Part shown: piece after piece, positions 20,526 through 27,841 of the stretch
Layout of the letters: each line of letters begins with the position of its first letter
Position numbering within the stretch: the stretch's first letter is position 1
IMG/VR virus record: IMGVR_UViG_3300019093_001030
Location: 1 to 32,842 of that record
DNA from: a virus
Reading direction: 5' to 3' (one strand)
Length of the DNA stretch: 32,842 bases
Notes under the pieces: generated by a model
The model's database searches: none
What the model was told of the DNA's origin: nothing
What the model saw: only the letters and a program-made list of their open reading frames with translations
Made by a program: the position numbers and the translations under genes

Positions 20526-21088
20526 CGGGTGAACCTGACCAGAAGTTTGTTGCGGGGGGCGAGGCCTTTGGCCAGGCGGGCGGCAGCGTCTTCACGCGCG
20601 ACTTCGGCGGCCAGACGGCTGCGGAAGGCCATGAAGTCGGCGGGGGTGTGGAAGCGCTGGCGGCGGCCAGACACTTCGACTTCGGCCATATAGGCTTTGG
20701 CGCCGTAGGCCTCGAGCGCGGCGTTGCAGGCGTCGAGGGCTTTCTTGGCCGGGCTGCGGGTGTCTGCCGTGGGGGCGGCGGCGAGGTTGGGCAGGACGCG
20801 GGCGGCGCCGCTGCCGACGGTGTAGCGCTCAGCGGCTTTGGTGACGGTGGCGACCCAGGTGTAGTCGCCCGGCGCATAGGCGGCCGAGGTGGCGGCGGGC
20901 ACGCTGACGGCGAAGCAGGCGCCGGAGGCGGCGGCGGTGATGTCGAATTTGCCAGCCGCGTTGATGAAGCGGTAGGCCAGCACCCAGCCTGCGGTGGCGG
21001 GGTAGTCGGCGGCGAGGTCGTCGCGGCGCCAGTTGAGGGTGTCGCCCGCGATGAGGGTGGCGGGCTCGGTGGTGGGGATGGAGGCCAT
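20522..21088 (-). CDS. Head protein between terminase and portal, 188 aa (gpW-position)
   Basis: Located where lambda carries the small gpW joining protein but three times as long. Residues 1-105 look like a beta-rich (Ig-like) domain with repeated strands (GWVLAYRFINAAGKFDITA, GDYTWVATVTKAAERYTVG). The C-terminal 75 residues are helical and basic (KKALDACNAALEAYGAKAY, RRQRFHTPADFMAFRSRLA). The second part could be the gpW-like connector and the first an added domain; this is inference. It is coupled to the portal by ATGA. Copy C of the intergenic repeat lies 31 bases upstream of the ATG. Confidence 0.7.
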   Translation of the reverse strand: MASIPTTEPATLIAGDTLNWRRDDLAADYPATAGWVLAYRFINAAGKFDITAAASGACFAVSVPAATSAAYAPGDYTWVATVTKAAERYTVGSGAARVLPNLAAAPTADTRSPAKKALDACNAALEAYGAKAYMAEVEVSGRRQRFHTPADFMAFRSRLAAEVAREDAAARLAKGLAPRNKLLVRFTR

Positions 21089-21119
21089 GCGGCAGAGTGC
21101 CGCGCGGCGGGGTTTGTGT

Positions 21120-21137
21120 TCAGGGGGAGTTTGGCAC
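21120..21137 (-). repeat. 18-bp intergenic repeat, copy C (before the head protein)
   Basis: The minus strand reads GTGCCAAACTCCCCCTGA, identical to copy A. It lies 20 bases after the stop of the Mor-like gene and 31 bases before the next ATG. Confidence 0.9.
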
Positions 21138-21157
21138 CCTGCCCGCCTGGCGGCGGT

Positions 21158-21427
21158 TTACTTCAGGACTTTGCCGAGCAGGCGGTAGCCGGTGCGGCGC
21201 GGGGTGCCGGCGACGCGGAAGGCTTCGGCCAGGGGCAGGCCTTGGCTGAGGGCTTGGCCCAGGGCTTGGGCGCGCTGGGCGGGCGCGGGGCGTTTGCGGA
21301 TGTAGGTGCGCTCGGTGCCGCCCCAGTGGTGGCGGAGTTCGGCTTCGAGCTTGGGGAGGGCTTGCTGGGCCTGGGGAACGTGTTGGGCGAGGCGGGTGAG
21401 GAAGTCGTCAATCAGATCGGCGGCCAT
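21158..21427 (-). CDS. Mor-like small DNA-binding protein, 89 aa
   Basis: Residues 25-43 (KLEAELRHHWGGTERTYIR) match the signature of the Mor (middle operon regulator) family, in which an R-x-x-W/Y-GG-x-x-Y-I block precedes a helix-turn-helix. The C-terminal half (RAQALGQALSQGLPLAEAF, then a TPRRTGYRLLGK segment) can form that helix-turn-helix. Mu Mor activates middle transcription. Finding such a gene inside the head operon is unusual, so it may instead be a packaging accessory that borrows the fold. The ATG at 21427 was chosen because an AGGA lies nine bases upstream; an earlier in-frame ATG at 21445 overlaps the terminase stop. Confidence 0.65.
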   Translation of the reverse strand: MAADLIDDFLTRLAQHVPQAQQALPKLEAELRHHWGGTERTYIRKRPAPAQRAQALGQALSQGLPLAEAFRVAGTPRRTGYRLLGKVLK

Positions 21428-21438
21428 GGTGTTGCGTC

Positions 21439-23604
21439 CTACCACTTGGTGGCAAAGTTGCCGACCCTCCGGATAAGAGGTTTGGCAACGCGGCGCGGGC
21501 TTTGCGGGGCCTGCGCCTGGGGTGGCGGCGACGGATCTGGTGCGACTGCTTTGGTTTTGACCTCAAGGGCTGGCGGCGGGGCCTGTGGGGCCTGGGCCGC
21601 TGGCTCATTGGGTGAGCTAGTGCGCGAGGGCATTGTAGCGGGGTTTGCGGGCGCGGGCGTGGTTTGTTGTGGCCCGGCGTGCTGTTGCGCCGAGCTTAGC
21701 AGATCGACCTGGCGGACGATGGTTTCGAGGCGCTGCCAGTGGACGTCGGTGTAGCGGTGGATGCCGAGGTAGTAGGCGGTGGCGAGGTTGTAGACGCCGA
21801 TGTCGAGGGCTTCGTTGCGCTTGCTGGTGGGCTTGACCCATTCGAGCTTGGGGCGGCCTTTGTGGTAGCGGGTGACAAGCCGCTCGGCGGTGATTTGTTC
21901 GTAGACGCTGCCGGGGAGCTGTTTGCTGAAGTGGATGTAGCCGGGGCCGGGTTGCTCGATGCGCAGGCGGGCGTAGAGGACGCTTTTGGCGGTGTCGGTG
22001 CCGATTTGCCAGAGCTTGACGCCTTTCTTGAGGCGCTGGCCAAGGTGGTTGATTTCAACTTCGCTGGGTTTGCTGAGGATGGGTTTGCCGGCGATGCTGG
22101 CGCCTTTGATGGCGAGGACGTTTTCTGCGCCCCAGCGGCGGGCGTAGGCGTAGACGGCTTGGGTGTGGTGGCCGCCGGAGTCGATGGCGCAGGCGCGGGC
22201 GCGGATCTGCGCGCCGCCGGCGTGCTGGAGCGGCGTTTGGCGCCAGGCGGTGACTTGGTCCCAGAGGCTGCCGGGTTGGCCTTCGGGCACAGCGGGGTCG
22301 CCGTACCAGGCTTGGAAGTCAACGACCCAGGCTTCTTCGCCGCGGCCCCAGGCCCAGGTGTAGCCCTCGAGGCGGTCGCCCTGGACGTCGACGGATTGGG
22401 TGGCGATGAGGGCGCCCCAGGGCATGGTGGCGAGGGCGTAGGGCTCGGCGCGGCGCTCGAGGGCGTGGGCGTCGGCACGGTCGCCCTGCTCTTCAAAGGT
22501 TTCGGCGAGGCGGGTGTTGATGAAGGCGCGCAGGAGGGCGACGTCGCCGCCTTTGCGGGCGTCCATGGCTTCGCACCACTCTTGCACGATTTCGGCCCAG
22601 TTGAGCCAGCCCAGGGGCGAGTAGAGGCTGCTGAGCTGGAAGCCGCGCACGCGGCCGGCTTGGGCGCCGGGGTTTTCAGCGACCCATTGGCCGGAGGCGA
22701 GCATGGCGGGCTTGTGGTGCTCTTGGATTTCGCAGCCGTTGTGTTGGCAGACGTAGCGCACGGTGTGAGCCAGGGGCGCGTGGGTTTGGGGGTGGCGGTC
22801 CCACTTGATGCCCCAGGGCTGGTCGGCGCCCCATTGGAGCCATTGGCGTTCACCACAGTGTGGGCAGGCGACATGAAAGCGGCAGCGGTCGGAGGCGAGG
22901 TAGGCGGCTTCGATACGGCTGACGTCTTTGGTGGTGGGGGTGCTGGTCTTGAGGCGCTTGCGGCGGCTGAAGGTGGTTTGGCGGGCTTCGGCGAGTTGGC
23001 AGGGGTCGCCTTCGCCGTCGACGTCGAGGGGGTAGCCGTCGATTTCGTCGAGGAAGAGGTCGCGCACGGGCATGGAGCGCAGGCCGGCGGCGCTGTTGGC
23101 GCCGGCCACGGCCATGAAGCCGCCGGGGAATTCTTTGAGCAGGGTGGTGTTGGCTTCGTCGCGGCTGCGGTTTTCCTTGACTTTGCGCTTGAGGACGGGG
23201 CTTTCTTCGATCATGGGGCTGAGGCGCTGGCGGCTGTAGCGCTTGGCCATGTCGATGGTGGGCTGCACGATCATGACCGGGCCGGGGTTGGTGTCGGCGA
23301 GGTAGCCGAGCCAGTTGGAGCCGACGGTGGTCTTGGAGGTTTGCGCGCCCCACATCAGCACAACCTCTTCGACGGAGCTGTGGGCACTGAGGCAGTCTTG
23401 CGGCTCGGCGGCGTAGGGGGTGCGGCTGACGCGGTAGGGGCCGGGCTCGGCGGAGTCTTTGCCGCTGAGGATGCGGTTGCGCTCGGCCCATTCGGTGACA
23501 GACAAGACGGGCGCGGGGCGCAGGAATTCGCGCCAGATGGACGCGATGAGGGCGTCGGCGTCTTGGGTGTGGCCGGTGAGGTGGAGGGGGTCGCGGGCGC
23601 CCAT
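21439..23604 (-). CDS. Terminase large subunit, GpA family, 721 aa
   Basis: The DNA-packaging motor ATPase and nuclease. N-terminal features are LSVTEWAERNRILSG (34-48) and GPYRVSRTPYAAEPQDCLS. The Walker A-like loop is GAQTSKT (86-92) and the Walker B is LFLDEID (183-189). A zinc site follows (CPHC at 247-250, with further cysteines near CQHNGC). The nuclease half has SVDVQGDRLEGYTWAWG and DSGGHHTQAVY with candidate acidic residues. GpA terminases cut cos sites, so cohesive-end packaging is expected. The C-terminus carries a Pro/Ala-rich extension that makes it longer than lambda A (641 aa). AAGG precedes the start. Confidence 0.94.
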   Translation of the reverse strand: MGARDPLHLTGHTQDADALIASIWREFLRPAPVLSVTEWAERNRILSGKDSAEPGPYRVSRTPYAAEPQDCLSAHSSVEEVVLMWGAQTSKTTVGSNWLGYLADTNPGPVMIVQPTIDMAKRYSRQRLSPMIEESPVLKRKVKENRSRDEANTTLLKEFPGGFMAVAGANSAAGLRSMPVRDLFLDEIDGYPLDVDGEGDPCQLAEARQTTFSRRKRLKTSTPTTKDVSRIEAAYLASDRCRFHVACPHCGERQWLQWGADQPWGIKWDRHPQTHAPLAHTVRYVCQHNGCEIQEHHKPAMLASGQWVAENPGAQAGRVRGFQLSSLYSPLGWLNWAEIVQEWCEAMDARKGGDVALLRAFINTRLAETFEEQGDRADAHALERRAEPYALATMPWGALIATQSVDVQGDRLEGYTWAWGRGEEAWVVDFQAWYGDPAVPEGQPGSLWDQVTAWRQTPLQHAGGAQIRARACAIDSGGHHTQAVYAYARRWGAENVLAIKGASIAGKPILSKPSEVEINHLGQRLKKGVKLWQIGTDTAKSVLYARLRIEQPGPGYIHFSKQLPGSVYEQITAERLVTRYHKGRPKLEWVKPTSKRNEALDIGVYNLATAYYLGIHRYTDVHWQRLETIVRQVDLLSSAQQHAGPQQTTPAPANPATMPSRTSSPNEPAAQAPQAPPPALEVKTKAVAPDPSPPPQAQAPQSPRRVAKPLIRRVGNFATKW

Positions 23605-23606
23605 GG

Positions 23607-23822
23607 CTAGCCTTCTTCGCCCTTCGGCTTGAGCTCGAATTGGGCGAGCTGCTCCATGACGGGCTCAAGGGCGGTGGGATCGGGGAAGAAGCAGCACTTG
23701 ACTTCGATGGGTTCGCCAGCCGCGAATCGGACCTCGACTGAGGTTGTGCTTCTGGGAAGGTTGAGGGCCTCCACCAAGCGGGCGCCGATTTTGGCGTGGA
23801 GCACTGAAGATTTAATGGACAT
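23607..23822 (-). CDS. Small hypothetical protein between the terminase subunits, 71 aa
   Basis: Begins MSIKSSVLHAKIGARLVEAL and continues with a beta-rich section (TSVEVRFAAGEPIEVKCCF), ending in a charged, acidic tail. It has a strong AGGAG nine bases before the ATG. No family is recognised. Its placement between the small and large terminase genes suggests a role in packaging or control of the terminase, which is inference from context only. Confidence 0.72.
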   Translation of the reverse strand: MSIKSSVLHAKIGARLVEALNLPRSTTSVEVRFAAGEPIEVKCCFFPDPTALEPVMEQLAQFELKPKGEEG

Positions 23823-23828
23823 GAGGGC

Positions 23829-24356
23829 TTACTCCTGAGTGACTTGCTCGAGCACTTGGCGCAGCTCGGCTTGCAAGTGGTCGTGGATCTTGGCGGGGTC
23901 GCTTTCAGCCGCGAGGACCGGGCTGAGGCGGGCTGGGATTTGCATCAAGGCCTCGCGCAGGCCGGCCGCGCGGCGGCTGTAGGCGCTGCGGACCGCATCG
24001 GTGCGGATGAGGTCGCCTAATTCTTCGGCCCGGCGCAACTCGGCCAGATCGGCCTCGGCGGCTTCGCGGCGGGCGCGGCTGAGCTGGTAGTCGGGCACGC
24101 CGCCGCCTGTGTCGACATCGAGGCCTGGAGGCGGTGCAGGCGGACTGCTTGGCGCTGCAGCTGGCGCAGCGCCCTCACCTGCGATCGACACGCGCTTGCG
24201 GGTGTTGGCTTGCCACTGAGCATCAGCCACCACCGGGTCGATCTTGCCGTCGATCAGCGTGATGCGGCCACCCTTCACGGCATCGCGCACGCTGGTGGGG
24301 TCCACTCCCCTGCGGCGTGCGTATTCCGCTTGCGTGATCAGCTCGACCTTAGCCAC
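23829..24356 (-). CDS. Terminase small subunit, Nu1-like, 175 aa
   Basis: The DNA-recognition subunit of the packaging machine. An N-terminal winged-helix-like domain (LITQAEYARRRGVDPTSVRD, residues 6-25) binds cos-type DNA. A Pro/Ala-rich linker (about 65-85) is followed by a helical region (LSRARREAAEADLAELRRAE) for oligomerisation, and a C-terminal helix that contacts the large subunit. The start is GTG at 24354-24356, preceded by a G-rich stretch. The order small subunit, 71-aa protein, large subunit is as expected for this phage type. Confidence 0.85.
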   Translation of the reverse strand: MAKVELITQAEYARRRGVDPTSVRDAVKGGRITLIDGKIDPVVADAQWQANTRKRVSIAGEGAAPAAAPSSPPAPPPGLDVDTGGGVPDYQLSRARREAAEADLAELRRAEELGDLIRTDAVRSAYSRRAAGLREALMQIPARLSPVLAAESDPAKIHDHLQAELRQVLEQVTQE

Positions 24357-24478
24357 TCACACCCCCCACCCCATCATGGGGAATGGGGAAACTCCTGGGG
24401 CAATCACTAGCGAAATTCCGCGCTCGTTTCGCACCCGTGGTGGGGAGGCTGTGGAAGTACCTTGAAGGGGGGTCGGGG
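24357..24478. other. Gap before the small terminase: candidate cos region
   Basis: This 122-base gap holds a 13-base palindrome, CCCCATCATGGGG at 24369-24381, surrounded by G/C runs (CCCCCC, GGGG). In lambda-type phages the cohesive-end site lies just upstream of the small terminase gene. No nick positions can be assigned from sequence alone, so cos is a hypothesis. Confidence 0.4.
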
Positions 24479-25051
24479 TCATGGCTTGGACTGGAATTGG
24501 GTGATGGCGTAGGCGAGTTCGCGTTTGAAGATGCCGGGGAATCGTTCTTCGATGGCGCGGATGACGGCGGCGTTGATGCGGCGGGTGTTGAACATCTGCG
24601 GCACATCGATGGACTGCACGGGCTTGATCGGCAGGCGCTGCTTGCCCACGCGCTCGAAGACGGTGCGGCCTTTGTTGCCGATGAAGGTGTGCGTCAGCGT
24701 CTTGCGGCCGCCGCTGCGCTTGACCTTGATCGACACCCCCGTCTTGCCCTGGCGCGCGGCGAAGTTGATGACGTTCAGGCTGCGCGTGCGGCCGTCTCGC
24801 GTGCGGCTGACCAGCTCGGCACTCACGGCATAGCGCCCGCTCTTGAAGCTGGCCTTGCTAACCTGCAGCTTCTCCTTCACCTTGGCCGATGCGATGGCGA
24901 ACTCAGCGGTGATGCTTCGGGCCATCTGCGTGCGGGCCTGCTCGGTCACGCGGTTGATGGATCGCACCAGCACGACCTTGGCCAGGTCATCGCTGAGCCG
25001 GTCAAGCTGGCGCATCACATCGGGGAAGGTGGACTTGACTTCGATCTTCAT
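24479..25051 (-). CDS. Minor tail protein Z family, 190 aa
   Basis: Basic protein close in length to lambda Z (192 aa). The N-terminal VVLVRSINRVTEQARTQMAR and the central IAKE-free, Gly/Arg/Lys-rich part (FAARQGKTGVSIKVKRSGG, then FERVGKQRLPIKPVQSIDV) match the tail-completion family (Pfam Prophage_tailZ type). In lambda, Z sits between the head-tail joining and tail terminator genes. Here it is upstream of the small terminase, on the early side of the likely cos site, which is unusual. The ATG is preceded by GAGG. Confidence 0.8.
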   Translation of the reverse strand: MKIEVKSTFPDVMRQLDRLSDDLAKVVLVRSINRVTEQARTQMARSITAEFAIASAKVKEKLQVSKASFKSGRYAVSAELVSRTRDGRTRSLNVINFAARQGKTGVSIKVKRSGGRKTLTHTFIGNKGRTVFERVGKQRLPIKPVQSIDVPQMFNTRRINAAVIRAIEERFPGIFKRELAYAITQFQSKP

Positions 25052-25061
25052 GGCTTTGCCC

Positions 25062-26048
25062 TCAATGCCCTGCTGCCGCTGCAGCGCGCTTGGCCTCTTC
25101 CAGCTTGGCGCGCATCTCTTTGCTCGGCTTGGTGTAGCCCTTGCGCTGCTCGGCTTCCAGTTGCTTGCGCGTCAGTTCCGCGTCATTGCTCGCCACCGTG
25201 ACCGCGCCGCGCACCGGTACCGGCGGCGCCAGCTTCAGCCGCTCAGCATCCGCCCGCTTGTTGCGAACGATGCCGACGATGTAGCCCATGTCGTGGCGCC
25301 CTGCTTTCGCAGCCACGGCAGTGGCAGCCAGCAACTCAGGCACATCCACCCCTTGCGCCAGCAGTCCCTTCAAGACCGGGTCTGCCGGGTTGGCATCGGT
25401 GACGCCAGCATCCCGCAGTGCGGCGTAAGCCTCACCCTGTGGGCTTGGCGTTATCCCCAGGACACACACCTCAGCCGCGCCAGCAGCCGAACCCGGCTCG
25501 GCCTGTGTGTGGTTATCCGTCTGTATTTCAGATGAAGATGAAGATGAAGAAGAAGGGGGGGGTTTATTGGGGGGTTCGCCGTTGCCGCTCTGCGCCTCCG
25601 AAGGGGGGTTATTCAACCCCCCTTGCCCATCATCCCCGCCACCCCTTCCGGGGTCTTTCGGGCGCCCGCCTTTGCTGCCATGGGCGGCACCTTTGCTGCC
25701 GTGCTCACCACCGGCGGCGCCACCGCTGGCGCGCTTGTTGCGCAGGGCTTCGTCGCGCACCATGCGGCGGGAATAGAGGGCGCCATCCTCGGTATAGGCC
25801 GACACGCCCGCGTCTTTGAGCTCAAGCAGCAGGCCCTCGCATTCCTTGGCTGACAAACCCACCAGGCGCGCAACCTGCGCCGGGCTCATGGCGCGGCCAT
25901 TGACCGTGAGGTGGCCGTAAGGCTCGCACTCATGCGCGATGCACATGGCATTGATCCACAAGCCTTGCGCGGCCACGCTGCAGGACTGCAGGGCTGCATC
26001 CTTCCGCCAGTCGGCGGGATAGAACTGAAAAGCAGGCCGCTTCATCAT
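25062..26048 (-). CDS. Phage replication protein, O-like/winged-helix initiator type, 328 aa
   Basis: Residues 1-110 (MMKRPAFQFYPADWRKD, GLWINAMCIAHECEPYGHL, MSPAQVARLVGLSAKECE) match the N-terminal winged-helix region of phage replication proteins found next to CII. A low-complexity middle (Gly/Ser/Pro-rich, about 115-200) follows, with a run of eight serines. The C-terminal part (about 205-328) is helical and Ala/Lys-rich. It is probably the origin-binding or helicase-recruiting protein. No helicase or DnaC-type gene is visible nearby. ATG at 26048 or 26045 both fit. A perfect 10-bp inverted repeat lies in the middle of the gene, where lambda O carries its origin. Confidence 0.75.
   Translation of the reverse strand: MMKRPAFQFYPADWRKDAALQSCSVAAQGLWINAMCIAHECEPYGHLTVNGRAMSPAQVARLVGLSAKECEGLLLELKDAGVSAYTEDGALYSRRMVRDEALRNKRASGGAAGGEHGSKGAAHGSKGGRPKDPGRGGGDDGQGGLNNPPSEAQSGNGEPPNKPPPSSSSSSSSEIQTDNHTQAEPGSAAGAAEVCVLGITPSPQGEAYAALRDAGVTDANPADPVLKGLLAQGVDVPELLAATAVAAKAGRHDMGYIVGIVRNKRADAERLKLAPPVPVRGAVTVASNDAELTRKQLEAEQRKGYTKPSKEMRAKLEEAKRAAAAAGH
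25601..25624. repeat. Perfect inverted repeat inside the replication gene
   Basis: AAGGGGGGTT (25601-25610) pairs exactly with AACCCCCCTT (25615-25624) around ATTC. Further runs of six or more G occur at 25555-25575. It may be part of an origin or a by-product of the low-complexity protein linker. Confidence 0.6.
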
Positions 26049-26067
26049 CGCTGCGCCGCCGCCCGCC

Positions 26068-26541
26068 TCAAGCCACCGAGCGCAGATGCGCAGGCTTTTG
26101 AGACTCATGCTTGGCCGAGGCCCAGGCCAGCATGCGCTGGATGGCGGCAATGGCTTCCGCCCCCTCCTTCTCCAGCCGCGTCAGCTCATTGGCTGCCACG
26201 CGGTTGTCCTTCAGATCCTGGGCCAGCTCTTGCGTGAATTCGGAAAACTCCTTCACGCAGTCCAGCATGCGGGCCATGCACTCATCGCTGGCGTCACCCG
26301 CCAGCTGCGGCATCGGCAGCAGCACGTAGTGGCGGGCGTCGGCCATAGCAATCAGCGGCCCGTCATCGTCTGCCACCTCCATGAGCATCAGCGCCTCTTC
26401 AGGGCTGCAGAACTGGGTTGGATAGGTGGGCGAAACCTTGTGCAGCAGCGTGGTGTCTGACATGCCCACCGCGGCGGCCAGCGCCTTGGTGCCATGTGGA
26501 TAAGCCCGAACCAGCCTTTGCAATGCGCGTGTGATGTCCAT
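26068..26541 (-). CDS. CII-like phage regulatory protein (CP76 family), 157 aa
   Basis: A DNA-binding regulator. The N-terminal helix-turn-helix region (ALQRLVRAYPHGTKALAAAV, GMSDTTLLHKVSPTYPTQF, residues 5-44) and the following EEALMLMEVADDDGPLIAMA are typical of the Phage_CP76/CII family. It probably acts in the lysis/lysogeny decision or in early transcription. A GGAG lies eight bases before the ATG. It is followed at 19 bases by the replication gene, so the two form one leftward transcript, as cII-O does in lambda. Confidence 0.88.
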   Translation of the reverse strand: MDITRALQRLVRAYPHGTKALAAAVGMSDTTLLHKVSPTYPTQFCSPEEALMLMEVADDDGPLIAMADARHYVLLPMPQLAGDASDECMARMLDCVKEFSEFTQELAQDLKDNRVAANELTRLEKEGAEAIAAIQRMLAWASAKHESQKPAHLRSVA

Positions 26542-26889
26542 TTTTGTACTCCAAGCAAATGAGCGGTGAACTTGCCTTGCGAGGGCTGCGCACCGCGCCG
26601 AAAATCAAGTCACATCAGTGATCGACCCGCCAAAAAGAACCGCGCCGACCCGCAGCAAAGCACCAAGCCCCCAGGAGTCGAAAAAGGGGCACTTGCTCGC
26701 AGGCCAGGGCTGATAGCAACCCCCACGCGGACGCGATTGAAAACCACCCCGGCCCGTCGCCACGGATTGGAGTGGGAAAACACAAGAAAGGCATTGCCGG
26801 CATGACGCCAAAACTGCCCGTTAGGTGGGCGCCCTACCTTGGTTATGCTTGCGGTTCCTACACCTGCAAACTGACCAAAGAGGGCACCC
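26542..26889. other. 348-bp divergent intergenic region: control DNA, no gene supported
   Basis: It lies between the leftward CII gene and the rightward gene at 26890, so both promoters should be here. A half-site pair ATCA-N11-TGAT spans 26604-26622, with an inner TCACATCAGTGA. A -10-like TATGCT at 26844-26849 could serve the rightward gene, but its -35 is poor. Open frames on both strands have shadow-like composition. Confidence 0.4.
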
Positions 26890-27150
26890 ATGGAAATGCA
26901 ATTCAGCTTTCTCGGCATCCACACCTCGCTAGACGGGAGCCATCCACGCGCTCGCGTGAGCATTTGCTTTGGCGGCGCCGACTGGCCGGCCGAAACAGCC
27001 TTCCAACCCAAGCTCACAATCGACCTACCGATTTCAGCCATGACAGGATCTCTGTCCGAAATAGAGCAAGCCGCGCTTCAAGCTGCTCAGCAGTCAGTGC
27101 AATCGGCTGGGGTGGAGAATTGGCTGCGCCAGCAGGGTCTGCCGGCGTAG
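26890..27150 (+). CDS. Hypothetical protein, 86 aa
   Basis: Begins MEMQFSFLGIHTSLDGSHPR, has IDLPISAMTGSLSEIEQAAL in the second half and ends WLRQQGLPA. It is soluble, with a beta-rich N-terminal half and a helical C-terminal half. A GAGG stands seven bases before the ATG. I recognise no family. It is transcribed toward, and overlaps by 137 bases, the leftward gene 27014-27433. Both frames look protein-like. Confidence 0.6.
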   Translation: MEMQFSFLGIHTSLDGSHPRARVSICFGGADWPAETAFQPKLTIDLPISAMTGSLSEIEQAALQAAQQSVQSAGVENWLRQQGLPA

Positions 27151-27433
27151 CCGCTGCAGCCACGATCTGGCGGCCCAGCGCAGCTTTCGTCTCGACCAAC
27201 ACGGCGCCATCGCCGTCGCACGAAAACTTGATATGCCCGCCAGGGAAATCCTTGAGGCACCCCACTTCAGCGGCGCGCCTGGCGACAGCACCAGCTAACA
27301 CTGATTGGCTCATTGCAAGTACAACCGCGCGCCCAGACTCGGGCGCGCCTTCAACGCGCATTTCGGCGCGCACTTCAACGCACCGCATCATGCAGATCGG
27401 TGCTGCCGCGTCATTGGTGTCGCTCGGTTTCAT
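27014..27433 (-). CDS. Hypothetical protein, 139 aa, overlapping a convergent gene
   Basis: The N-terminal 45 residues are followed by SVLAGAVARRAAEVGCLKDF and HIKFSCDGDGAVLVETKAAL, then an Ala/Pro linker and a helical end (LTAEQLEARLALFRTEIL). No family is recognised. The ATG at 27433 has an AAGGAA about ten bases upstream. It lies just downstream of the YdaS/Cro-like gene on the same strand, so it would be an early leftward gene in the position between cro and cII. Its last 137 bases overlap the convergent gene 26890-27150. Confidence 0.6.
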   Translation of the reverse strand: MKPSDTNDAAAPICMMRCVEVRAEMRVEGAPESGRAVVLAMSQSVLAGAVARRAAEVGCLKDFPGGHIKFSCDGDGAVLVETKAALGRQIVAAAATPADPAGAANSPPQPIALTAEQLEARLALFRTEILSWLKSVGRL

Positions 27434-27507
27434 TGTGCGGATTCCTTCTTGATTCGTAACTCAACACAGCGCTGCGGTCGACCTGAAACCGTCAGTACAA
27501 AGGAGAT

Positions 27508-27759
27508 TCATGCGGCCTCACGCAACACTTGCCAAGCCACATCCGGGCGCATCTCTTCGCACCGAACGACCTGCCCGGCCGCACGCGTGGCGCGTTCGAT
27601 GAGCGGGCAATACTCTGCCGGCACTCGGTTGCGCAACCACGACTGCACGGTTTGATAGCGATGACCGGGAACATCCAGCGTCACGGCAGCTTGGCTGGGT
27701 CCGCGCAGCACGGTGATTGCCCGAATGGCAGCCAGTTGGGCTTGCGTTCTGTTATTCAT
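27508..27759 (-). CDS. YdaS/Cro-like regulator, 83 aa
   Basis: A small helix-turn-helix protein of the YdaS type: QAAVTLDVPGHRYQTVQSWL (residues 23-42) is the DNA-binding part, followed by RNRVPAEYCPLIERATRAAG and the typical end RPDVAWQVLREA. YdaS proteins act as Cro-like regulators opposite a repressor in lambdoid and Rac-type prophages. The ATG at 27759 was chosen because it removes a poor extension across the operator. It is divergent from the XRE repressor and separated by a palindromic operator, the classic immunity-region layout. Confidence 0.85.
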   Translation of the reverse strand: MNNRTQAQLAAIRAITVLRGPSQAAVTLDVPGHRYQTVQSWLRNRVPAEYCPLIERATRAAGQVVRCEEMRPDVAWQVLREAA

Positions 27760-27767
27760 GGTCCCGA

Positions 27768-27787
27768 TGATACAAGATTTTCTATCA
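27768..27787. promoter_or_regulatory. Operator-like 20-bp palindrome between YdaS and repressor genes
   Basis: TGATACAAGATTTTCTATCA, imperfect inverted repeat with eight of ten paired positions matching. On the minus strand 27788-27772 reads TTGATAGAAAATCTTGT, which matches the site at 29503-29519 in 15 of 17 bases. It lies nine bases from the YdaS start and 55 bases from the repressor start. Probably bound by one or both regulators. Confidence 0.7.
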
Positions 27788-27841
27788 ACACTAGATTTCC
27801 CAGCATTTGCAGCATGCGAAACACATGAAAAACTTGCAGGC

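Noticed and set aside
18852-20693. 613-codon rightward open frame
   Set aside because: Antisense to the portal gene, whose lambda-family motifs are clear; the frame is open only because of GC bias.
21739-23610. 623-codon rightward open frame
   Set aside because: Antisense to the large terminase; no start signal and shadow composition.
25507-25600. Repeated GATGAAGATGAAGA stretch as a possible satellite or CRISPR-like repeat
   Set aside because: It encodes the eight-serine run of the replication protein linker; no spacer-repeat pattern exists.
26772-27452. 226-codon rightward frame across the immunity region
   Set aside because: It passes through two better-supported genes in other frames and lacks a ribosome site; Ser/Arg/Pro-rich translation.
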